Of a DNA stretch of 64,000 bases, positions 56,750 through 64,000 are shown piece by piece. Location of the stretch: positions 62,001 through 126,000 of the forward strand of contig NZ_KB907704.1 in assembly GCF_000382165.1 (NCBI RefSeq), given 5' to 3'. This DNA is from Arsukibacterium perlucidum DSM 18276. Its GTDB lineage: Bacteria; Pseudomonadota; Gammaproteobacteria; Enterobacterales; Alteromonadaceae. The translations under genes and the position numbers were made by a program. Position 1 is the first letter of the stretch. Every line of letters begins with the position of its first letter. Under the pieces are notes generated by a model. That model saw only the letters and a program-made list of their open reading frames with translations, was not told the DNA's origin and made no database searches.

Positions 56750-56900
56750 GTTTAGCAGTGTACTGAGTAAATAGGTTGCAACCGCAGCTTAAGCTTAGCC
56801 ACAAACTTTGCCAAACTGCGCCGGTTTTACATGCTTTTGAAGTAAGGACGACCTCACCGCGCTATTTACATAGAGAGCTCTATCGGGGACGGCCCCAACA

Positions 56901-57101
56901 TCAGATAGGTAGGTCTATATACGGGTTACTGTTACTTATCGCTGGCGGCTGCCTGCTCTGCGGCAAGTCCAGGCCGACCCACAGGTAATGGCCAAGTATG
57001 ATCAATGCTATTCCCAGCAGCATAATTAGTTTAAGCCAGAGTAATCTGGGTGGTTTCATTGTGCTGTTGTCAGCAGCCTGCGGTTCAGGGGGGGATGTCA
57101 T
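56901..57101 (-). CDS. Possible small membrane protein, 66 residues
   Basis: The reading frame encodes a short polar N-terminus, one hydrophobic helix (about 20-46) and a proline-rich tail. No ribosome site is clear before the first ATG, and a second ATG at residue 15 has no better one. A perfect palindrome lies just upstream. It could be a real single-pass protein or chance coding. Confidence 0.3.
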   Translation of the reverse strand: MTSPPEPQAADNSTMKPPRLLWLKLIMLLGIALIILGHYLWVGLDLPQSRQPPAISNSNPYIDLPI

Positions 57102-57105
57102 CAGT

Positions 57106-57119
57106 ATTTACCGGTAAAT
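57106..57119. promoter_or_regulatory. 14-bp perfect palindrome
   Basis: ATTTACCGGTAAAT is a perfect dyad, extended imperfectly by CAG/CTG outside it. It sits just upstream of the possible gene at 57101 and about 270 bp before the propeller-cyclase gene. It is a candidate operator only. Confidence 0.35.
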
Positions 57120-57386
57120 GCTGCCTGTCAGCAGATTAATAGTAAAACTGTAGAGCATTCATTAAACACACTTTTGATCTGCAACAAACATCTGGATAGT
57201 TTACGTGCAGGGAAACAACGAGAGCCTAAATAAGCAGGTTGTAAGTTACTAAAACATCATTAAATTATAATTTATAAACAATAACTTAACCTGGCATGGT
57301 TGTTTCAGGAAATTTTCAGTGCTTTTTTGAATATCCTGATACTCTTTGCTAAGGTAAATCAATCTGAAGGCTGGCGTGAAGCCGTA

Positions 57387-60239
57387 ATGAAAATACCTGT
57401 AGCGTTGCTGATCATTGGTCTGTTGTGTTTTGATGCCATGGCTGCAAGCTATCAGTTGGCAGCCGATGAATTGCATGTGCGGCGCTTGACGGTGCGTGAT
57501 GGTCTGCCATCTGCGTATATAAATAAGGTACTACAACGTCAGGATGGTTTTATCTGGCTTGGCAGTAAAGGCGGTTTAAGCCGCTTTGATGGCGCAAACT
57601 TCAGTAATTTTCAGATTAGCACCGATAGCGGCATGATTAGCAACGATGTAATTAGCTTGCTGGAAGATCAGCAGCAACGGCTGTGGGTTGGTACCGCCCG
57701 CGGCCTGTTCTTATTTAATGACGACACAAAGCAATTCCGGCATATACCGCTCAGCGAGCGACCTCCTACTATCTTAAGTTTATTTCAGGACCCGTTGCAG
57801 CAGCTTTGGGTGGGCACTGATCAGGGGGCGTTTAAGTTGTCAGCAGATGGCCAGGATATCGTGCAATATGCGCCTGAGCTGGAAGTGAAAGTGATGTTTG
57901 GCCATCAGGGCCATTTGTGGCTGGGCAGCAAGCAGGGCCTGTTTAAGGTTGATGAGACGGCTGCTGCTGTTAGCGAAATGTCACTGCGGGGTAATCCTGA
58001 GATTGATATTCGTGATCAGCGGATATTTGATGCAATAGTAATTGAAAATAAGTTTTATCTGGCTACTGACCGCGACGGCTTACTGTTGTTTGACCCTGAC
58101 ACTCGTCAGGTTGTCCGGCAGTGGTTGCAGGCTGACCAACTGAGTAGCAACAGTCTGTGGTCGTTAGTTAAACAAGCTGACCAGCTATGGCTGGGCTATT
58201 TTTATGATGGCATCAGCAGCTTATCGCTTGAAGATGGCAAGATTGCCCATTATCGATACCATCCGCAGATCCAGTATAGTCTGCCGCACGATAACATCAG
58301 CCAGTTATATGTTGATCAGCAGCAACAGCTTTGGATAGCGACCACCAATGGCCTGGCAGTTACCAATCTGGCTGATCAGGCTATCCGCCATCTTGGCGAA
58401 TACCAGCAAATTACTAATAAGCATATCTGGTCGCTGGCTCTGGATGAGGATCAACTGTGGTTTGGCAGTGAGGATGGGCTTAATCGCTATGATTTGCAGC
58501 AACATCAGCTAACAGTGTACCCCAGTGGTGATGCTACCGGGCAATTGCCGCGCACGGTAATTTGGGGCATGCAGCCGCTGGCAGATGAGTTGCTGCTGGC
58601 TACTAATCTTGGTTTGCTGGCTTTTGCGCCCACGACGGGTAAGGTGCGCAGCTGGCCAGTGCCACCCTGGCAGCAGCCTGGCAGAGTAACTGAAGTGTAC
58701 AGTCTGCGGCTGCATCAGCAGCTACTGTTGTTAGGGTATTATCGCGGCCATTTTGCGGTTTACGATGTAGTTGGCGAACAGTATATATCGCACACTCAGA
58801 TTACAGCTGCCGGCTATATTACTGACATGTTGCCACAACCCCAAGGCTATTTGCTGGCAACGGATAACGGTTTGTTTCAGCTTATCGACCAACAGCTAAC
58901 GCCGCTTGCAGAGTTAATACCCGCACTGGCAACCCAAACATTGCACATTACCAGCTTATTGCAGGTGGGTAAGCAGGTGTGGGCCAGTACTCAGGACCAT
59001 GGTTTGTTAATTCTGGAATTGCAGCAGGGGCAGTGGCAGTTGAATCGGCAACTGCGGCAGGAGGATGGTCTGGCAGAAAATCAATTACGGGCCTTAGCCC
59101 TGGCATCCGACGGCCAGGTTTGGTTAACCGGAATGAAAACGCTGAGCCAGATAAACCCTGCCACCCTGACTGTCAGACGTTTATCCCGTTACTTACACTG
59201 GTTGGATATGGAGTTTCATGCTAATGCCAGTCTGAGACAAGCGGGCAGTATTCAGGCTTTTGGCGGTAATCAGGGGTTAGTGTTTTTTAAAGATGACGCG
59301 CTGCCCGAGCATACCGATTTTCCCGCATTGCATTTAACCGAAGTGCAGCTGATGACTGAGCAGGTTAATGTTAACAAAGCACGGCTGACGGTGCCGCCAG
59401 ATGCCAGCTATTACGCGTTTCAGTTTGCTGCGCTGGATTATTTCAGTCCCGAGCGTATCAAGTATCAATATCAGCTGCAGCCAATACTAAACAACTGGCA
59501 GCCCATGCTGAATAATCAGCTCAGCCTGAGCGGTTTACCTTATGGTGATTACCAGCTAAAAGTGCGGTCGAGTAATGCCGAGGGTATGTGGAATGAGCAA
59601 AGTACAGATATCACGCTACTGCTGACCGCGCCATGGTATCTGAGTACCACAGCCAAATGGCTGTATGCATTTGGCAGTTTGCTGCTATTGTTGCTGGTGC
59701 TGGCCTGGTTACTGGCACGCTTCAGCAATCTGAAGAAGGTTGCAAACCATGATGCCTTAACCGGCTTGCCCAATCGACGCTATTTCAAACACGAATTACA
59801 GCAGCGGTTGCAGCAATGTCGCAACGGCCAACAGCAACTGGCGCTACTGTTCTTCGATCTGAACCATTTTAAGCAACTAAACGATAATTGCGGCCATGAG
59901 GCGGGTGACCAGTTGCTGATTCAGGTAGCGGCAAGATTAACTCAGGCCATTCGCAATACAGACTTTGCCGCACGCCTGGCTGGTGATGAGTTTGTGGTTA
60001 TTTTATCGCATATCCAACATCAGCAAGAGCTGGAAAACACGGTTCAGCGCATTAGCAGCAGCCTGTGTCAACAATACCAATTGGGACAACTGACTGATCT
60101 TAGCCTTAGTTGCAGTATTGGTATCACTGTGTTTAATAGTCAGAATCAGGTTAATGCCGATTTGCTGTTGCAGCAGGCAGACCAGGCTATGTATCGCAGT
60201 AAACAGCAACAGCTTGCCTGGTGCTACCATCAGGCCTGA
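57387..60239 (+). CDS. Beta-propeller sensor diguanylate cyclase
   Basis: The 950-residue protein has a signal peptide (cleavage near AMA-ASYQ) and periplasmic regulator-propeller blades with repeated LWVGT and IWLGS patterns (about 40-630). A Y_Y_Y domain (about 690-760), one transmembrane helix (about 765-790) and a cytoplasmic GGDEF domain follow. The GGDEF domain starts at DALTGLPNRRYF, keeps FFDLNHFKQLND, and has AGDEF as its signature, a form known to be active. An inhibitory I-site RNTD stands five residues before it. It should make c-di-GMP in response to an unknown ligand and be feedback-inhibited. ATG 57387 gives a clean signal peptide, though its ribosome site is weak. Confidence 0.92.
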   Translation: MKIPVALLIIGLLCFDAMAASYQLAADELHVRRLTVRDGLPSAYINKVLQRQDGFIWLGSKGGLSRFDGANFSNFQISTDSGMISNDVISLLEDQQQRLWVGTARGLFLFNDDTKQFRHIPLSERPPTILSLFQDPLQQLWVGTDQGAFKLSADGQDIVQYAPELEVKVMFGHQGHLWLGSKQGLFKVDETAAAVSEMSLRGNPEIDIRDQRIFDAIVIENKFYLATDRDGLLLFDPDTRQVVRQWLQADQLSSNSLWSLVKQADQLWLGYFYDGISSLSLEDGKIAHYRYHPQIQYSLPHDNISQLYVDQQQQLWIATTNGLAVTNLADQAIRHLGEYQQITNKHIWSLALDEDQLWFGSEDGLNRYDLQQHQLTVYPSGDATGQLPRTVIWGMQPLADELLLATNLGLLAFAPTTGKVRSWPVPPWQQPGRVTEVYSLRLHQQLLLLGYYRGHFAVYDVVGEQYISHTQITAAGYITDMLPQPQGYLLATDNGLFQLIDQQLTPLAELIPALATQTLHITSLLQVGKQVWASTQDHGLLILELQQGQWQLNRQLRQEDGLAENQLRALALASDGQVWLTGMKTLSQINPATLTVRRLSRYLHWLDMEFHANASLRQAGSIQAFGGNQGLVFFKDDALPEHTDFPALHLTEVQLMTEQVNVNKARLTVPPDASYYAFQFAALDYFSPERIKYQYQLQPILNNWQPMLNNQLSLSGLPYGDYQLKVRSSNAEGMWNEQSTDITLLLTAPWYLSTTAKWLYAFGSLLLLLLVLAWLLARFSNLKKVANHDALTGLPNRRYFKHELQQRLQQCRNGQQQLALLFFDLNHFKQLNDNCGHEAGDQLLIQVAARLTQAIRNTDFAARLAGDEFVVILSHIQHQQELENTVQRISSSLCQQYQLGQLTDLSLSCSIGITVFNSQNQVNADLLLQQADQAMYRSKQQQLAWCYHQA

Positions 60240-60268
60240 GCTGAATTATTGCCACTATGCCCTGGTGG

Positions 60269-61195
60269 TCAGGGCAGTAGCGGCTTTCCAGGTAACTTTG
60301 GTTTAAGCAACAATACTTTTATTTTAGCAAAGGGCGTTAATACCAGCGCATTTCCGGCCAGCACCAGCGCAAAACCGGCGAAGGTATAACCGGTCCAGAC
60401 AAAATCTTCAAACAAGGTGCTTAGCACTACCGCCACCAACGGGAACAATACTATTACGTAGCTGGCTTTTTCCGGGCCCATTCGTTTCAGTAGCGCAAAG
60501 TAGCTGGCAAAGGCGATAACCGAGCCAAATACTGCTAAATATAGCAAAGACAGTATAAAAGATGGCGATGTGCTAAAGCTAAAAGGCTTACCGCTTAACC
60601 AGACCAGCAGCGCCAGAGCAATACTGCCATACAGCATACCCCAGGCGTTTACCTGCATAATCGGCAGGCCGGCCCGCGAGTTGCGCACACTGACCATATT
60701 GCCCAGGGAGGCACTTAGCGCACTGCCCAGTACCAGCAATAAACCCAGCAGGCTGGCGTTAGTCAGGTCAAGCCCGTCTAAGTCGGGGTAAAACAATACC
60801 ACAATGCCGGCAATGCCCATCAAAGCACCAAAGTAGATACGCTTGGCAACCGGTTTGCCGAAAAACAGCCGGGTGTTAATAATGTTCATCAGCAGCATAG
60901 TGGTAAAGGCAATGGCGGCCATTGCCGAGGTCAGATGCTGTTGCGCCTGATAAATCAGCAGATAATTCAGAGCAAAATTAAGAATCGCCAGTAAGGCGAT
61001 AAAACCGTGATCGGTCGGACTAAAGCGCATTGGTAAGCGGCGCCACCAGCAAAACAACCACATCAATACTGCCGACAAAGCAAAGCGATAAAACAGCGAT
61101 GCCTCTATCGCAACGTCACCAAGCTGAAACTCGATAGCAATCCAGGTGGAGCCCCAGATCAGCACAGTAACAAGATAAAGCAGGGTGTTTTGCAT
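60269..61195 (-). CDS. EamA family (DMT superfamily) transporter
   Basis: The 308-residue protein has about ten hydrophobic helices in two EamA halves. WGSTWIAIEFQLGDVAIE near the start and FGSVIAFASYFALLKRMGPEKAS in the second half are typical of the RhaT/EamA exporters. The substrate is unknown; amino acids or other metabolites are usual. A hairpin at 60251-60284 covers its stop codon and may act as a terminator for the convergent cyclase gene. Confidence 0.9.
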   Translation of the reverse strand: MQNTLLYLVTVLIWGSTWIAIEFQLGDVAIEASLFYRFALSAVLMWLFCWWRRLPMRFSPTDHGFIALLAILNFALNYLLIYQAQQHLTSAMAAIAFTTMLLMNIINTRLFFGKPVAKRIYFGALMGIAGIVVLFYPDLDGLDLTNASLLGLLLVLGSALSASLGNMVSVRNSRAGLPIMQVNAWGMLYGSIALALLVWLSGKPFSFSTSPSFILSLLYLAVFGSVIAFASYFALLKRMGPEKASYVIVLFPLVAVVLSTLFEDFVWTGYTFAGFALVLAGNALVLTPFAKIKVLLLKPKLPGKPLLP

Positions 61196-61375
61196 AGCAG
61201 CATCGGTAACCTAATTTGGATGGCAGATGATACGGCGAACCCACTATTTCAGCCAGTGGCAAATGCTAACATTTGCTGTTTTTGCGACTAATGTCACAAT
61301 CGCGGGACCGGCTGCGGCGGCTGCGCCTGTTACACTAAAATCGCCGTTTAAGCACCTTGCTGCTTTAGCAACGAT

Positions 61376-61390
61376 CAGCCAGAATAGCGC
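61376..61390. repeat. 15-bp direct repeat, partner at 62952-62966
   Basis: CAGCCAGAATAGCGC occurs here and again at 62952-62966, on the same strand. The pair brackets lysE, the SRPBCC remnant and vapBC. This could mark a recombination or insertion footprint, or be chance. Confidence 0.4.
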
Positions 61391-61411
61391 CAGCTTGCAG
61401 TAGAGGTTGCT

Positions 61412-62035
61412 ATGGTTAATCTGGCCCTGATGGGTGCGTTTATTCCGACATTTTTATTTGTCTCGGTTACCCCGGGCATGTGTATGACCCTGGCAATGAC
61501 GTTAGGCATGAGCCAGGGTGTACGTCGCACCTTCTGGATGATGTGGGGCGAAATGCTGGGAGTGGCACTGGTTGCAATGCTGGCGGTGTTGGGTGTGGCG
61601 GCGATAATGCTGCAGTTTCCCAGCGTGTTTCAATGGTTTAAAATTTTAGGTGCCGGTTATCTGGCATTTATTGGCCTGCAAATGTGGCGCGCTAAAGGCA
61701 AGCTGGCCATCCCGGCGGCGGGCTTGTTGCCGCAGTTACTGCCAAGGCGTACCCTGTTTAGCCAGGGCTTTATTACCGCGGTATCTAACCCGAAAGGCTG
61801 GGCCTTTCATATGGCGCTGTTACCGCCTTTTATCGACAGCCAGCTGGCCTTCTGGCCGCAGTTAGTTATCTTAATCAGCATTATTTTACTTTTAGAGTTT
61901 TTGTCGATGCTGCTGTATGCCAGCGGCGGCAAAGCGCTGGCATTATTTTTAACCCGCTCTAACCGGGTGCAGTATTTAAACCGCATCGGCGCCAGCCTGA
62001 TGTTTGGCGTAGCGCTATGGATGGTGCTGGGGTAA
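61412..62035 (+). CDS. LysE family translocator
   Basis: The 207-residue membrane protein belongs to the LysE/RhtB exporters of amino acids and related compounds. It has six hydrophobic helices, the start FLFVSVTPGMCMTLAMTLGMSQGVRR and the central FITAVSNPKGWAFHMALLPPFI motif. AGAGG precedes the ATG. The specific substrate is not evident. It lies on the right side of a 15-bp direct repeat. Confidence 0.92.
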   Translation: MVNLALMGAFIPTFLFVSVTPGMCMTLAMTLGMSQGVRRTFWMMWGEMLGVALVAMLAVLGVAAIMLQFPSVFQWFKILGAGYLAFIGLQMWRAKGKLAIPAAGLLPQLLPRRTLFSQGFITAVSNPKGWAFHMALLPPFIDSQLAFWPQLVILISIILLLEFLSMLLYASGGKALALFLTRSNRVQYLNRIGASLMFGVALWMVLG

Positions 62036-62040
62036 AACCA

Positions 62041-62139
62041 CTACTTCACCAGCGCCTCGGGCTCTGAAAAGGCCCGATACACCCGCTCTGGCGTGGCTTC
62101 GAAAGGAGCAAGGGAATTTTTTATGGCAATATTTTGCAT
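62041..62139 (-). pseudogene. Truncated SRPBCC (AHSA1-type) gene remnant
   Basis: The minus strand encodes 32 residues from an ATG at 62139 to a TAG at 62041. They read like the beginning of an SRPBCC/AHSA1 protein: APFEATPERVYRAFSEPEAL, a segment normally followed by a tryptophan and about 120 more residues. Downstream of the stop the sequence runs into the 3' end of lysE, so the rest of the gene is missing. It is most likely a deletion remnant left when the neighbouring genes arrived. Confidence 0.55.
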
Positions 62140-62143
62140 TTGA

Positions 62144-62171
62144 TATAAGTGCAATTATACTTGCACTTATA
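62144..62171. promoter_or_regulatory. Palindromic operator of the VapBC operon
   Basis: TATAAGTGCAA (62144-62154) and TTGCACTTATA (62161-62171) are perfect inverted repeats 6 bases apart, 19 bp before the vapB start. This is where VapBC complexes usually bind to repress their own transcription. Confidence 0.65.
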
Positions 62172-62190
62172 CGCTTGGGTGGAGGTGGTT

Positions 62191-62421
62191 ATGGCACAAA
62201 TTACTATTTATCTTGATGACGAGCTAATCCAGCAGGTAAAGCAATCTGCGGCACAAGCGAAGGTATCGCAAAGCCAGTGGATCGCTGACCTTATCCGCCA
62301 GAATTTTCATAATGACTGGCCATTAGCTGTGCGAGAAATGGCTGGCAGCTGGCAGGTATTTCCGCAGCAGGCGGAAATCCGTGTCGAACAGGGTAAAGAC
62401 ATCCCGCGAGAGCCGCTATGA
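62191..62421 (+). CDS. vapB: VapB-type antitoxin (ribbon-helix-helix)
   Basis: The 76-residue protein has an N-terminal ribbon-helix-helix fold: ITIYLDDELIQQVKQSAAQAKVSQSQWIADLIRQ. The C-terminal acidic and aromatic tail would wrap the toxin. GGAGGTGG precedes ATG 62191, so the frame extension of 42 bp upstream is not used. Its stop overlaps the vapC start (ATGA). A palindrome upstream is the likely operator. Confidence 0.88.
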   Translation: MAQITIYLDDELIQQVKQSAAQAKVSQSQWIADLIRQNFHNDWPLAVREMAGSWQVFPQQAEIRVEQGKDIPREPL

Positions 62422-62816
62422 AATATGCGCTTGATACCAACACCCTGATTTATTTTTTTAAAGGTATGGGTAGTGTGGAGCAAAAGCTGTTAGCAAAAAT
62501 ACCAGGTGATATTTTATTACCAGCGGTGGTGTTGTACGAGCTGGAAACAGGTATTGCTAAATCGCAGGCTCCGGCTAAAAGGCGTGATCAGCTCAATGAG
62601 CTATTGAAGGTTATTCAGGTTATTCCATTTGATGCCAAAGCCGTACGTATTGCCGCAGATGTCCGGGCCGATCTGGAGCAACAAGGCCTTATGATTGGCC
62701 CATTGGATAACCTTATAGCGGCCAGTGCTAAAGCAGCTGGGGCCATACTGGTAACCCGTAATGTCAGTGAGTTTTCCAGAATTGCTGGGTTGAACGTAGA
62801 AAATTGGTTTGAATAA
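62418..62816 (+). CDS. vapC: VapC-type PIN domain toxin
   Basis: The 132-residue PIN ribonuclease has the acidic site Asp6 (YALDTNTLIYFF), Glu41 (LYELETG) and Asp97 (GPLDNLIAA), with TRNVSEF at 113-119 near the fourth position. VapC toxins cleave tRNA or rRNA when VapB is degraded. It overlaps vapB by 4 bp. All main catalytic residues are present, so the toxin should be functional. Confidence 0.93.
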   Translation: MKYALDTNTLIYFFKGMGSVEQKLLAKIPGDILLPAVVLYELETGIAKSQAPAKRRDQLNELLKVIQVIPFDAKAVRIAADVRADLEQQGLMIGPLDNLIAASAKAAGAILVTRNVSEFSRIAGLNVENWFE

Positions 62817-63060
62817 GAGCTATATACCCACCGGCATTTCAATTGCGCATGCAATAAAGACAAGAATGGGGACTGATTACTTCGGATTATTCCCGCCTTA
62901 TTTCGGTTTGCTCCTAACTTAGGTAATGCTTATTTCTGGCATTGTTACAACCAGCCAGAATAGCGCTATAACTGCAAAAAAAGGGCTTGACCCTGACGTG
63001 GCGTAATAGCGCAGGCTGGTGCTCGCGGGTTTAGCTTAACAATATAAGGCAGGTATCAGG

Positions 63061-63900
63061 GTGGCAACACACAACACTTTCTCGGTTAGTCAGGTAAGTC
63101 AGATGGCTGGTGTCAGTATCCGTACTTTACATCATTACGACAATATCGGTTTGCTGTCACCAATACGACGGCAAGATAACGGTTATCGTGAATACACGGA
63201 GCAGCATCTTGCCAGATTGCATCAGATTTTGGTGTACAAGCAACTGGAATTCAGTCTGGATAAAATAAGAGACGTGATGTGCAGTCAGCATTTTGATGCC
63301 TACAGCGCACTGGCAGAGCAGCGCGATGTACTGTTACGCAAACTCGACAAAACTCAGTTAATTATCAACCATATCGAGGTGGCTATGAGCATTGCGCAAG
63401 GTGAAAAAAATCTGGACATACTGTTTACTGGGTTACCAGCGGAAAAAACGGCACGCTGGAAAAGCCAGTTTGCCGAAATGGCGTCAGACCAAAGTGACTA
63501 CAAAGATGTAATGCAGTCGTTGGGTAATTTAACGCAGCAGGAGTCTGAACAATTTCAGCAGGTGCTGGAGCATTGGCTGCAGGAGTACTTGCAGGTTCTG
63601 TCGCTACCGGTTCATGCGGAAGACGTACAGCAATTGGTGTTAGAGCATTTAAAACTGCAAAATCGGTTTTTGCGTCAAATGTGTAAAGGTGAAGAATTTT
63701 CGGGTATTGGTTATCAGGGCTATCTGACGTTGGCCGATGCTATAATTCAAGAACCGTTAGCTTATGAATTGTTTGCGCACTATGCACCGTCACTGCCGGA
63801 GCATCTGCATGAAGCAATGATGTATTTTGCCGAGCATAAGTTTAAAGGTAATATTGATAAGTACCGGCAAGTGGCTGTTGGCTCTTTATCTTCTGAGTAA
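63061..63900 (+). CDS. MerR family regulator with TipAS-type ligand domain
   Basis: The 279-residue protein has an N-terminal MerR winged helix (FSVSQVSQMAGVSIRTLHHYDNIGLLSP) and a coiled dimerisation helix. A C-terminal TipAS-like domain of about 150 residues follows, rich in QF-x-H-L acidic helices, which in TipA-type regulators binds thiopeptide antibiotics. The start is GTG 63061. A possible promoter lies at TTGACC (62987-62992), with ACGTGGCGT dyad symmetry behind it that may be the operator, but no good -10 was identified. The ligand is unknown. Confidence 0.9.
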   Translation: MATHNTFSVSQVSQMAGVSIRTLHHYDNIGLLSPIRRQDNGYREYTEQHLARLHQILVYKQLEFSLDKIRDVMCSQHFDAYSALAEQRDVLLRKLDKTQLIINHIEVAMSIAQGEKNLDILFTGLPAEKTARWKSQFAEMASDQSDYKDVMQSLGNLTQQESEQFQQVLEHWLQEYLQVLSLPVHAEDVQQLVLEHLKLQNRFLRQMCKGEEFSGIGYQGYLTLADAIIQEPLAYELFAHYAPSLPEHLHEAMMYFAEHKFKGNIDKYRQVAVGSLSSE

Positions 63901-63924
63901 TACCTCAGGGCCGGTCGGCGTTCT

Positions 63925-63953
63925 AGCCTCGGTGAGTAGCATCGGGGCTTTTC
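63925..63953 (+). terminator. Rho-independent terminator after the MerR-type gene
   Basis: AGCCTCGGTG (63925-63934) pairs with CATCGGGGCT (63940-63949), including G-T wobbles, around a 5-base loop and is followed by TTT. Confidence 0.7.
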
Positions 63954-64000
63954 GCTTTCTGGCGACGTAAATTTTATTGTTCAACGATACTGCGCCAGCT

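Noticed and set aside
62987-63017. A MerR-type promoter with a 19-bp spacer before the TipAS regulator
   Set aside because: TTGACC is clear, but no acceptable -10 hexamer is found at 17 or 19 bases, so it is mentioned only in the gene note.

Overview
The window is a stretch of chromosome from a Gram-negative gammaproteobacterium, most probably an Alteromonadales-type marine or freshwater organism close to Rheinheimera or Arsukibacterium. This rests on three things: the outer-membrane assembly block lptD-surA-pdxA-rsmA-apaG-apaH with djlA, rluA and rapA in near-enterobacterial order; the argR/mdh divergent pair and the acnB-yacL pair; and many c-di-GMP, chemotaxis and beta-propeller sensor genes with DUF3718, DUF3530, DUF3034 and choice-of-anchor H type proteins. 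The genus is inferred from gene content, not from a marker comparison. No rRNA, tRNA, prophage or CRISPR array was seen.

Layout. 1-5.9 kb: the end of an ERIC-like palindromic repeat, an M13 metallopeptidase lipoprotein, a 93-nt imperfect hairpin element, aconitase B and yacL. 5.9-11.3 kb: a large beta-propeller sensor kinase, then glnK-amtB behind a sigma-54/NtrC-type promoter. 11.4-11.9 kb: a minus-strand CsrB-type sRNA with about 21 GGA motifs. 12-18.8 kb: a DyP-peroxidase-like protein with an altered active site, argR, mdh, ispB, rplU-rpmA-obgE-folA and a DUF3718 protein. 18.8-34.6 kb: a chemoreceptor, then the apaH-apaG-rsmA-pdxA-surA-lptD operon on the minus strand, djlA, a DUF3530 protein, an OmpA-family porin, rluA and rapA. 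34.9-46.8 kb: PhoH with a PIN domain, an output-less membrane sensor, a second pseudouridine synthase, a TPR membrane protein, a 2-hydroxyacid dehydrogenase, and a tightly coupled four-gene operon (cupredoxin-like protein, GGDEF-EAL protein, DUF3034 protein, lipoprotein truncated hemoglobin). 46.9-55.8 kb: an ABC-2 exporter pair, small membrane proteins, TerB, MtfA, a FAN1 nuclease fused to a DnaQ-like exonuclease, thiopurine methyltransferase, and metY behind MetJ boxes. 55.8-64 kb: accessory-looking DNA with a HigA-type regulator and small partner, a propeller-diguanylate cyclase, EamA and LysE exporters, a truncated SRPBCC gene remnant, a VapBC pair with a palindromic operator, and a TipAS-type MerR regulator.

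Functional links. The minus-strand block 20957-27492 couples outer-membrane biogenesis (LptD, SurA) to ribosome maturation (RsmA), PLP synthesis (PdxA) and Ap4A turnover (ApaH). Compared with enterobacteria, folA has moved next to obgE and a chemoreceptor sits beside apaH. Several genes bear on c-di-GMP or Csr control: csrB, a probable phosphodiesterase, a probable diguanylate cyclase and a TPR protein with a decayed GGDEF-like tail. The best candidates for undescribed biology are the cupredoxin/EAL/DUF3034/hemoglobin operon, the FAN1-DnaQ fusion and the DyP homologue lacking its distal arginine.
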